64,000 nt of DNA from assembly GCA_031763025.1 (NCBI GenBank), contig JASSKH010000028.1:6955324-7019323 (forward strand), in the 5' to 3' direction. This document shows positions 9,785-19,937 of this stretch, piece by piece; the first letter of the stretch is position 1; every line of letters begins with the position of its first letter. The DNA is from Macrocystis pyrifera (Eukaryota; Sar; Phaeophyceae; Laminariales; Laminariaceae). The position numbers were made by a program, and so were the translations under genes. Below the pieces are notes generated by a model. It saw only the letters and a list, made by a program, of their open reading frames with translations, had not been told where the DNA came from and did no database searches.

Positions 9785-11627
9785 GGTCGACTTTATATTA
9801 ATAGCTCAACACTAGCCTCTCAGATCCGACCCTTCGGACGCTGCTTTCGTGAGCCTCAGAATGTATTGCTTTATTTCTCCCCTGCCTTTCGACCGACGAC
9901 GCTTCTTCTGGTGTACTTGTGTGCTGGTTCGCTATACCGCTGCCAGTTCCGCTTGCCTTCCGTCACAAGGGTTGTTGTACTTCAGTGATAACGCTCGTTT
10001 CGGGTATGTTCTCATTGTCCTTTGTTTGCCTCTTTTCTCGACTTACCACCACCGATTCCGCTTGCCTGTTTTCGCGACGGCCTCCGGATCGTGGTATTGT
10101 ACTTTCCGGAACGTTTGAGATCCTACTCGAACACACCACGGTCGATCTGTCGTATAGTCCTTTAGGGAGAATTCTGGTTTTCTATTCCAAATTCCCACCA
10201 GCGTTTCCGTCTGCTTCCTCTTCGTGAAGCCCGCTGTCCCGTGGTGCTACCGCATTTCCACTTGAAGCAGTATTCTTACTGCCTGGTCTTCCTTGCCCCA
10301 AGTGTCTATTGGACACGTATTATATGTTTCCTGCTTCTGGTGCACATGCATGACTTGCTGTATGTCCACTACTTCTGTGGCAGTGTGCAAAGCGTTATTC
10401 TCTAATATTATGTCCCTGGCATACCTCCTTTTCGACGATGTAGCCGCCGTACGCAGAATATCTGCATGTTAAGCTGTAGGGACACACCCCGTTGCCCACG
10501 TCGAACTAGACGCCTTAGGTCTATCCATTCGAGTGTCTTCTTGACGACCTCTTGGGCGTATTGATCCTGGTTAAGTTAGCTTGCTCCGTTTGCTGGTGTT
10601 GCTCCTGCTACTAGTTCGCCCTTCCAGAGTAAAACATTGATCACTCCCCTCGCAAGCTCTATCAAGCTGCCTGGCCATTGTTCCAGAAACGTTCATGGCG
10701 GCTTTGTCGTGCCCCCTCCGCTTTCTGTGCTTCGCGTGGTGTTTCCGTTTGCGTACCTACATCGTATTCGCCATGATTCGATGACCGGCCCTGCACTCGT
10801 ACACCACCGGCCCCTACCCGGCCCTGAACTTAGGAACTCCCACGCACACGGCCGATCCCCGAGTTCCGCCTCCTTCTGCTGCATTTGTGTTGGTATCTCT
10901 TTAACCTCTATGTCGGGTTTTTACATCTTTCTTCTGCATTGGTCGTAGTGTTTCTTGTTGCCTTAGTTTCGACCCCTATTATTTTCTGTTGTGATTTTGG
11001 CTACTTTTTCAGCGGAAATTTCCGACATATAGCACTGTCTGTGACGCCTAGGCCTCACCATGAGGTATGGGGAAGTCTGCAGCCTTATTTCGTTTTTTCG
11101 AATAATAGCCGCATCTTCGACTTCCTTTTCCGACCTTTTCGGATGCATTCCGCTATCATGCATCGACCGTCATGTGGTCTGCATATACGATATCTAGGGT
11201 GGGCTGATGTGATATGGAGCATTATTGGACTATAGAATAGCCATGGGATTACCGTGGGTATCAAAGCCCTGTAACACCCAAAGAGTATTCCCAGGGCTCT
11301 AAAATTTCCCTTGCAGTACAATGGTTAGGATCGCTGGTGGGCGGAGGGTAGACAAGTGCCCGACGGAACTTCCTCGAATAAGTGTTTATACCCGCCTAGC
11401 AAGTTACTAGAAGGAGAGCAAAGGGGGGGGATTGATGCCTTGGATCAAGCCCCTATCGAATCACTATCAACAGCTCCCTTCTTACATATCTCATCATGAA
11501 GAGGAGCACCAATACATCGACCCAAGAAGCCTGAACGAGAGAAGCTGCCTCCCAAGCCAGTTCAGAAAGTCTCTGCCTTCCATTCCGTTATCACCATACT
11601 GGGGTTCTAGTTACTACACATAGCGGC
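9785..11627 (-). mobile_element. Insertion of about 1.84 kb in the locus A intron, class unknown
   Basis: In locus B the sequence GGGCCAGCCAAGG passes directly into a GATTGGCCATG block (about 41040-41080). In locus A these two blocks are separated by this segment. The minus strand contains coding-like but broken stretches without long repeats. One is a hydrophilic frame at about 10480-10000 and another lies at 10884-10693. No Cys-His box, protease or polymerase motif is seen. It may be a gag-like remnant of a retroelement. No terminal repeats were found by eye. Confidence 0.55.
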
Positions 11628-12684
11628 GGATTGGCCATGCCCCGCTCAATATTACTTGTTGAGATGTGTTTTTTTTAACCCGGTGTTGATCGTGCACCCA
11701 CCAACAAACGGAAAGCCTACCTTTTTTTCTTTTTCTTTCTTTAGTTCGAGCGATATGACCCATACAACTTTTCAAACAACAGAAAAGTGGCTTTCCCTTG
11801 TCTGAAAAACAAAAAATAAAGAAGGCAGGCTTTTCGTTTGGTTGCGCATGCACTTCAAGCACGAGCTCGACGTTTCATATCGAAACTCGAAAATTAGCGG
11901 GCCATCGCAGAAAACCCAACCTTTTTCGTATTACGTGTATTATGTATGGAAATCGTGTTTTGGCAATATATATATTGATAGGTGATGAATTGGCCAATGA
12001 AATAAACATGGGTCTCCTCCTTGGGTCATCAGCTCTGTCTCCACCAATTTTCGCCTTGATCGGGAACAAAGGTCTTATTGCGAAGTTAGTGTTAAAAAGG
12101 CGTGTTTTCAGTCTTCGCGGCTATTTCGTCGAGATCGAGTCGAAATAGAAACATGTCAAAAATTTAGTGTATACCTTTTTATAATATTTTGCGGTGACGT
12201 ATGTCAGGGTCGGTGCCTCCAGATTTCAAGTCGTAATTCCCGGCGGTTCACGAGATTCGACCTTGGGACACTTTATCGGTATGCAGCAATAACTCAGATA
12301 CGGGGTCACATAGCAGCTGTTTTCTCCTCCCCCCTCACCACTACGGTACGTGCCTAGCATTTTTTATCGCCAGAAGCCTCCAGCCCTGATTTGCCCCGGC
12401 GACGCGCGACGAATTGCGCCTGGAAAGCATGCGCGTATTGCTAAGTCGGCGCATACTTTCTTCGCACGGCCAGAAGTCCATGGTATACCCTACATGATTT
12501 CATTCTTGATGTCCTGCTTTCTTTCATACATCTCGGCACATCCTTTCCTTCATGCGTTCTTTGAAATCCCGTGGTAAAAAATCCGTCGTCATACCGCGCT
12601 TCCTACGTTGTAAAAAACAAACAGCACCGTCATTCGATTCGCCGAGATTTTTTGTCTTCCGTACCGGTAGTGTTTTTTGCAGTA

Positions 12685-13007
12685 GTGGACAAACCTTGAT
12701 AGTAGATCTTCCTGGGGTAGCTAATTAGGCACTCTGATTGGCTAGGGGTATGTTTTACGCGGCTTAATAAACTTTCGAGTATTTCCCAGCCACAGCATCC
12801 CGAGTCATCCCAGTCAACCTAGAGTCTTCCCAAGCTCAGCATCCACGCCGGCCGAGCCAACCTAGGGTCTTAACAAGCACAGCATCCCAGCACTGACCAC
12901 TGGCATAGGGTCCGGGTTAGGGTTAGGGTTAGGGTTCGGGTCGGAGGGTCGGCTTCAGGCGTCCAACACAAAACCCCCATAAAGATCTACTATCAAGGTC
13001 TGTCCAC
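12685..13007. mobile_element. MITE with 25-bp inverted termini and internal TTAGGG array
   Basis: The outer 25 nt TGGACAAACCTTGATAGTAG and onward are matched in reverse complement at 12982-13006 with one mismatch. The interior has CAGCATCCC-type short repeats and, at about 12914-12936, GGGTTAGGGTTAGGGTTAGG. There is no coding frame. The locus B intron lacks this unit at the corresponding place. Confidence 0.75.
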
Positions 13008-13329
13008 CCCTCGTTTTTTGTCATTGTGTACTACTCATTCGTCAATCTGTTATGATGGTTGTTGATTCACCGCGATTCCACGGTCCGCGGGATAAATTAT
13101 GAGGAAGGCCCTGACAAATACGACCCGAAAACCGGTATATCTATTTATTAACGGCGTTCCGTGCGAGCTGGGCTAGCCATAAAAATCGCATTTAAAGTCG
13201 TCCTGTGGTTTGTCGAACATCTGGAAATATTACGACTCAAAAATTAGTATTGTGTGACCCCGAACCCGCAGCGAAGTTACACACGTTGGAAATTTCGAAA
13301 CCCGAGTTGGGGTTTTTTTTTTTTACAAA

Positions 13330-13445
13330 TTTTGAAATACGTTAGCTGTGAGTTCGACTGATTAAATAGTTGATACTCAACTTTGCAAGCTGCGTAATAC
13401 GCCTCGTCTATATTCCATTTTTACCGAATTTTACAAGTATCACAA
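13330..13445. repeat. Fragment of the 8105-8728 palindromic family
   Basis: Carries the modules for CGTTAGCTGTGAGTTCGACT, TTGATACTCAACTTTGCAAG and the ATTCCATTTTTACCG block. It interrupts a run that is continuous in the locus B intron (near 42855). Confidence 0.75.
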
Positions 13446-15559
13446 AAAAAAAACCCGAAAAAAAGCAAGACCAAGCCTTAATTAAACGAGATATAAACAA
13501 GTCGATATGAACGTCTATCACAGGTATGCGAATGTCCAAAGGCTTGTGTCTTGCGAATTTCGCTTCAAGACCGGCGTGAGCCGAGAGGAAACGACTGATA
13601 TCCTCATCGCCCAATTCGTCATTCATCAAGAGATATGGCATGCAATACGACTCCCTATATGAAGAAAACTAATAACTGTGTGTCAGCAGGATATCACGAA
13701 AAATAGCCATTCATTAATAGTCGGCAGGCGCATTGAACCAACTGACAGACTTTACCCGGAATCCGTTTGGCGGGGACAGCTGCTGATCAGCCGACTTGCC
13801 AGCTTAGGTCAGGCGAGCGGCCAAATCGGTAGTGCTCCCCGGTGGAGGGGGCCCCGTTCCAAAAAAAAATGTATCCCGCATTCAACAATCCGTCCTACAT
13901 GTACGAAAACCCAACAAGTTGGATTGTCAACACCTCCTGGAAAACGACTAACTACTGGTCCGACTATTGTTAAGAACTTAATGTATACTATATATATATC
14001 TTAGTTGGTGGCATAAGTCGTGCGAACTCACAGCTCTGAAAATCTAGGATCCTCACGCCAATTTATTTTTTCGGCTCCAAAATTGCACATATAAATAAGT
14101 CTTTCTTAGGGGCAAGACACAAGGATTAATTTCTGCACTATCTATTTATTGACGTTTTCTTTTTTTTCGTCAATTGTGGCCAAAACAAGAATCGTTTCTT
14201 TCTGAAAATGTGACAACAGTAGTAATTCACGAAAACCAAAAAGAAACAAGGTCAAATGGTGCGGCAATCAGTCCCTTTGAAAGACAAATAATGAAACCAA
14301 GTCGAACTTTCCGCTCCAAATCGAGAGGACGAACTGAAAAAGTGCCGGACCAATCAAAAACAAAAGTTGGCTTCGTAACCCAGCTTAGCATAGTGCCAAG
14401 CGCAACAACACCGTTACATTTTGCACATGCCCACCATTAACGACCGGATCCTACACGTATTGCTATTCCTACGTTTGTCATCCGAATAATGTTCAGCGTA
14501 ACCCCGAACAATGCTGTTCACTCGCAAACATTTATATGTATACATGAAAATAAGGAGAAGAAAGTCCAGGGAAGCCATGAAGGGAAGCCCATGACACTCT
14601 GACCGCTCTAGCTCATTTCGTCATCCACTGTTCCACGAGGGACGGGGCCAGCTCGCCGGTACTTCTGCCCCCCCGCCCCCTTTAGGAACCGCACCCACCC
14701 ACGTTTTTTACTTTATGAACTACCTGGCATTGGAAATATATGTAGACAACAGGCTAAATGTATCAGAACAATGCTTTGGACGGGCAAAAAGGAAAACTTC
14801 GTCCATGCACAAAAGCGCCGGTATACACAGTACGTTATGAGTCGTGAGTGAAATGCTGGGCGTGTAACAATGTACGGTCTGGCCGAGAGCGAGGCATAAC
14901 CCGTGTATTAGTCAGATAGCATCTGTATTGTCTCCTAAACCCAGACAAGCAAGTGGAGTAAATCGACTTTAAGCTGGACGTGGGTATTATAGAAAGGCTT
15001 ACACAGGTGCCCGCCTCTCGTCCCCTTGCACAGGGTGGGTGTAAACGAAAACATTGCGGAGACCTTGAACACGGTAGCACACCTCGCAAGTCCTCGACAA
15101 GCCTTCAATTCCGTACACCTAATGGTGAGCTACGTTCTTCAATGTCTCCACAATGAGTTGTTTGCGCCCACATTTTTGGAGGGGGGGGGGTCTCGGCCAG
15201 CTGTTTGTGTAGTGCATACCAGCTTACCTGTGGGTATGCGACATCATCCCGTTGTCCCATGTGATAAGACATTAGCAACATAATAAGCGTCGCGATAAAT
15301 GTTGCATTGCGACCACAATACAGCAGCAGTCTATCTAGCCAACGCTCAGTATGTAGCATAGAGTACTACTGAAGAAGCAGAAGCATAACAAGTCAGCGTT
15401 ATGAGGTCGATCTGCACTACTACATGTGTACTACTTTGAACTGAGGCATATTTCTGGGAATGCTTTCTGAATGATCGACGTTGAAGCTCATTTATGCTGC
15501 ACATTGTTGAGGATGGCAACCATGTAACCAGGTACCAGGTAACAAGTATTGAAATCGCA

Positions 15560-17560
15560 ATAGCTACAAGTGCTTCGTGCAGCGGGCGGTTCCGCCCGAT
15601 ACGCTCGCTCTCGAGGAAGAATGGAACGGAACAGACGATCCAAACAAACAATTGGGTGCCAACAGGCGACTTGCAAAAGCTCCATGCTCCATCCAGGAAA
15701 GCAAGCCGAACGCTGCATGGATGTACGTACGTACATACCTCAGGTAGGGTATTTCTTTTCTTATTTTGATCGTAGGTACGAACGAGAAAGCACAGCACGG
15801 CACAGCACCGCAAAAACAGTGGGATGTTTCGAAAAAAAACTGTCCCCGCTGACATAATTATTTTCCGTCTGATTGGAACACCTCGTCGGTCAGAAAAAAA
15901 TTAAACAGCAATATATAGGGTAGACCACTGAGCTACTTATTCAGCGCCGACTGAGTAGCTCAGTGTTCTATCCTTTATATTCCGAACAAAAGAAGTACCT
16001 TTGGACTCGATACGGCCTCCCGCCGATAACATCATCCGGGGTTGACCAAGCCCCCAATCAGCGCCTGGTTTCTCCTTCAATTTGTCCCCCTCCCCAGTGG
16101 TGCGTTCTTTTACTCAAGTGGTTCACTTCACTTTCGACTCTCTGGTCGAGTGTTCTTTTATCGTGGTTCTCTCCACTTGATTTCCCTTTTTCTACCCACG
16201 GAAGAAGAAATGGAAATACGACGTCTGGCGGGAATCGAACCCCGGATTTCACCTGGCGTCCCACAGTGGTCTATCCTATATATTTCGAACAAAAGAAGTC
16301 CTGGGTTCGATGCCCGCCAGACGCCTTTCCGCTTTTTCTGCCGTGGGTAGAAAAGGGAAATCAAGTGGAGAGAACCACGACAAAAGAACACTCGACCATA
16401 GAGTCGAAAGTAGAGTGAACCACTGGAGTAAAAGAACGCACGACTAGGGAAGGGGACAATATGAAGGAGAAACCAGGCGCTGATTAGGGGCTTGGTCAAC
16501 CCCGGAGGATGTTATCGGCGGTAGGCCGTATCGAGCCCAAAGGTACTTCTTTTGTTCGTTCATGAAGGATGGACCTCTGAGCTACTCAGTCAGCGCTGAC
16601 TGAGTAGCTCAGAGGTCTATCCTTTATAGACGAACACAGACCTTCTCTCAGCCTCGTACGCTTCCCTCCCCTCTCGCCGCCACCTCACCACCGATTCGGT
16701 CGGGGTAAACCCCCTTCTATGCCGTTGCGTGCCTCGCGTGAAGCCCGGTGTTCACCGTGGCCCTCGTTCGCCAGCTCAACAATGTTGGTGCTCAGACTGC
16801 GAAGCTCTGGCGGTTCAATTCAGCCTGGTCGCAAAAACAAGCGCTGCTTGATTCTTATTTAGCAGAACGAAACGACCCTTACAGACGAGTTCACACTATA
16901 TCTAACCCCACACCAGGAGGCTGAACGGAGCCCATTTATGTTCTCTCGTGTCACGCGGCGCCTAGCCACGAGAACGGCGACCGCGCTCCTTCCAGCCCCC
17001 CCCCCCCCTCCACCCGCCAGCGCCCGCTGACACCCGCGACGGTGCCGGGCTTGCCCTCGGTGCCGTGCTCTGGGTACACACACGCACGCAAAACAGAAAA
17101 AAAGAGAAAGGAAATAATGTTCCCGCCCTCAAGAAATAGAAGGAGGCGGTGTCCAAGTGGGAGCTCTGAGAGGCCAGGATGTACCAACTGAGCACGCTAG
17201 ATATCTGTAAGCAAGTCTAGATCCGTGGTCACAGGATAGACTAAAAAAACTCCGGCGCGGAATAACAACCCAAGAAAAATCGCGAATAAAAGAATACCAT
17301 GCAAATCCCAAATTAAAACCAAGGTGACTCCCGTGGGAGCATGGTTGCCGTCATGTTCTTCCAGGAAAAACACAAGGCGCTTCGCCCCGCGGGCGGCATT
17401 CACCGCCTGCTACGCTCGCTCAGGAAGGAAAAATACAATAAATTATGCGAAGTGGACAGAGGTCCATGATTGATTGCAGTTTTATGATTGTAGTGGTGCA
17501 AACTGGGGACTTGACAATACCAAGAGTCCCGCGGCTATGCTTCAGGAAAAAGGAGCTCGG
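15560..17560 (-). repeat. R1 family, copy d (split by a fold-back insertion)
   Basis: 15560-15905 matches 57200-57560 and 16630-17560 continues the same repeat, which also matches 7830-6681 in reverse. The break at about 15905/16630 is filled by the tRNA-like fold-back. The small reading frames are disrupted in this copy. Confidence 0.8.
15921..16625. mobile_element. tRNA-derived fold-back (inverted repeat) element
   Basis: Arms at about 15960-16245 and 16305-16590 are near-perfect reverse complements. The right edge (16572-16617) is itself a perfect 46-bp palindrome centred on GTCAGC/GCTGAC. tRNA-like pieces are visible: GAGTAGCTCAGTG (box A region) and CTGGGTTCGATGCCCGCCAG (T-arm and acceptor side, 16302-16321), with the inverse near 16218-16240. 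The anticodon arm is not a convincing cloverleaf, so these are tRNA-derived modules and not working tRNA genes. The element interrupts R1 copy d and is therefore younger than it. Confidence 0.75.
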
Positions 17561-17855
17561 ACGTCACATGTATGAGTACAACAAATAGTAGTACGTATTC
17601 CTTTTTGAGGTTCTCTCCCCACCATCGTCCAGGGCGCTCCTCCACCGCCACCCCCACTACCACCTCCAGAAGCTGGGGTACCCGACTTGGATCGTTTTAG
17701 CAGGGATGAACGGAAAATCGCGGACATGCTAGTTATGGGTCCAAGCTTGCACGTGCTGTGTTGAGAGCGACCCTCACCAACTTCAGCGAAAGAGAGCCTG
17801 TCTCACGGCTGAAAACTCACCCGTGAAAATAAATGAAGTGGAATTAATTATCTTG
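17561..17855. other. Unassigned intron sequence
   Basis: No repeat or coding feature was recognised. Confidence 0.5.
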
Positions 17856-18060
17856 AAAGTAGTGTAGGATCAGCCATCTCGCTCAGTTTTGACGGTAGTT
17901 GGATTTCTAGTCGAGTAGTGAGCATCATTGTTTCGGGGTTGTTTCGAATACTTTTTATACTATCTTGAAATTAATGCAGGATCGACTATCTCGCTCAGTT
18001 TTGACGAGATTTCGATTTCAAGTCCAGTTTTTTTGAGCATCCATGTTTTGTTTTTTTTTG
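17856..18060 (+). repeat. Two-copy tandem repeat of about 105-118 bp in the locus A intron
   Basis: Both copies contain (G/T)GCAGGATC or GTAGGATC followed by CTCGCTCAGTTTTGACG and then a GAGCATC block. Not seen in the locus B intron. Confidence 0.6.
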
Positions 18061-18511
18061 GGTAATTTTTGTCGGATTATTTATCTTGAATTTAGTGCTG
18101 AATTTTTTATCTTGACATTCTTATGGGATTTTTTATATTGGATTTAGTGGGGGGACTTTCATGTGGTTAGTGAAGGGGAGCAAATAAAGCAAAGAGAGTA
18201 AATAAAATAAAGTTCTCTTTCCGAGAAAAAAACTGTGTGGGACGATGAGCAAGCACGCAATTAAAGCAAATAACGCAAAAAAAAGCAAAGATCGTAGAAG
18301 CGACGATTATTTGTCGTAGACTCGCTGAGCGCGAAGCAGGTCCTTACAATCAAGTGAGCAAAAACCGACGAATGTAAATAAGTTTGTATAATATAATATA
18401 GCCTGGCTGTATCCCGTGTGGCTGATTTCAGGGTCGGTGGTACCCCCTCCCACCCGCTGTCGCTCCCTCCCTCGGACGACGTATGTTTTTCCTTGTTTTG
18501 CTCCTACACAG

Positions 18512-18931
18512 ATAACCACAAACGACCCTGTGGAGGTCGGAGGAGCCCGAAAAGTCGCCATAGCGTACGTGTTCGTCGAAATCGTGGGGATCCTTTTTTT
18601 TTGTTATTCGACGTGGTGCCGCGTGGCAATATCCCTGGTGATGTGGTCGTCGTGTCTCGTTGCGTGCTGCTGCAAAACCCGCACATTGTACCTGCTGTGG
18701 AGTCTGGTCTGCGGGATGATGTTTGTTTCGCACGCGGTTGTGGCCATAAGAGTTATTGTGCGGGGAGCGAATCTTTGCGATCATTTCGTGTGCTCCCCCC
18801 AACTAATCTTCTTTGTACAGATTATCCTGTGTTGTGTTAGTCTTCGCGTCGTGTACACCGGCTGCAAAGCCGCTTCGGCAATCATGAGGATCTCTCCGGC
18901 CGAGACCCAGATAGACACGCCCTCCCTCTAG
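18512..18931 (+). CDS. PQT locus A, exon 2: four-segment membrane domain
   Basis: The exon starts after CTCCTACACAG in phase 0 and encodes 139 residues. It opens with I-T-T-N-D-P-V-E (residues 1-8 of the exon). Hydrophobic segments lie at about 15-33, 38-54, 59-82 and 97-116. Conserved positions shared with B, C and D are V-E-I in segment 1, S-S-x-x-V-A-C-C in segment 2, a His in segment 3 and Y/N-x-G-x-K after segment 4. The P-x-E-x-Q tail is shared with B and D. Spacing suggests both termini in the cytosol, as in tetraspan proteins (inference). The signature large-loop CCG of tetraspanins is missing, so membership in that family is not supported. An open frame runs upstream to an ATG at 18416, but that part is the pyrimidine-rich intron end. 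Function unknown. Confidence 0.75.
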   Translation: MTTNDPVEVGGARKVAIAYVFVEIVGILFFCYSTWCRVAISLVMWSSCLVACCCKTRTLYLLWSLVCGMMFVSHAVVAIRVIVRGANLCDHFVCSPQLIFFVQIILCCVSLRVVYTGCKAASAIMRISPAETQIDTPSL

Positions 18932-19930
18932 TTGCATCACCTAGCAGTGGCGGGTGGCGTGCAACAACAACACTCGCCGGTTATCCACATTTCGCCGCGA
19001 CTCTTACACTAAAGTCAAGGGCACAGAAAATTGTTCACACGACACAGCATGTGTAAAGCGCTCAAACGGCGTCGCCCGTGGTAGTATTGTTTTGAGGTCA
19101 GGTATGTAGAATACGAGCCTGCGCAGAAGCTCTCGTGCTCTCGTATATATGTACAGTAGGAGTCTGAACTAACCGCCAAACGCAACGCCGATGTTCTGGC
19201 TTACATTTTGCAGAGCACTCGCGACAATGCCGCGATGGACCAGATCTTTCCAAAGATTGTAGAGCAACATTTTGCAGGTTTCACAACAGGGATGCTATTA
19301 ATAGTGGCGTGCAGGTGCGGTCGTGTGCTGTTCCTTTTAGAGCAGGTTCGGCGTAACCCCGGGTTTCGCCCAAGAATCCGTCCTCGCGAGGCTTTGATGT
19401 TTCCCGTGCTTCTGGTGTATAGAACGTAAATAGTCTTACCATTTCGCTCCGTGAAGAGGTGTCGAGTCCAAGCCGAAGAGACTTACAGTAGCTAGACTGG
19501 GTGTTGTGAACGTATTTATTTCCAGTTGACGGTGCGCAGGCCGCACGCTTCCCTAATTGCTGTGTTTTTAACGCGAGATGCAGGAAAGGCAACAAAAGGC
19601 CGCGACGGAACGGATACAACAACAGCAGCAAAAGGAGCACTTTGACTACTACTGCACTCGCGTGTTAACGTTGGCACCATGGGTTCATCATGTAGTCACC
19701 ATACCCTTCATCGCCACATGTCTTTGTTGTATGACAACGATGTACTATATTTTCTCTCCGATCGTCCTTGGTATAGCACGGCACACCAGCTGTACTCTCT
19801 CTCGTAGCAGCAACAGTAGATGTAGCTGATTCCAAAGCAGACGTGTACCACAACAGTTGATCAAGTTCATGAGTAGTAGTACTTGTAGCAGCGAGCGGGT
19901 ACAGATGCGAGGGTGCTGTTATCTACAAGG
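18932..19930 (+). other. Conserved downstream region of PQT locus A
   Basis: Colinear with 46193-46880 and then 48525-48805 downstream of locus B. The best-conserved blocks are at about 19210-19330 (CAGAGCACTCGCGACAATGC) and 19670-19800. Several frames are open in one copy only. A 30-codon frame (19718-19807) resembles a frame at about 48590-48670 (shared L-L-Y-D-N-D-V-L-Y-F-L-S-D). It may be 3' UTR, a further exon or simply duplicated flank. Confidence 0.5.
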
Positions 19931-19937
19931 TATTGAT

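Larger units (their letters stand above)
9595..18511 (+). other. Inferred intron of PQT locus A, 8.9 kb
   Basis: Bounded by GTGAGA and ACACAG. Blocks at 9750-9785, 11625-12240, 12370-12500, 13200-13330, 13445-14500, 14560-15400 and 18400-18511 are colinear with the locus B intron (40729-45691), which supports a single inherited intron. The extra length comes from insertions: 9785-11627, the MITE at 12685-13007, a palindromic-family fragment (13330-13445), R1 copy d and the fold-back at 15921-16625. Both introns also carry a tRNA-like remnant near 13720-13760 (minus). Confidence 0.6.

Noticed and set aside
12914-12936. Chromosome end
   Set aside because: Only a few TTAGGG units, internal to a MITE and flanked by intron sequence shared with locus B.
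15950-16620. Functional tRNA genes
   Set aside because: Box A and T-arm-like pieces exist but no complete cloverleaf with a coherent anticodon arm can be drawn.
18416-18511. N-terminal extension of the locus A membrane domain from ATG 18416
   Set aside because: The stretch is pyrimidine-rich intron end. The reading frame is not kept in locus B, and the family similarity begins exactly at the splice acceptor.
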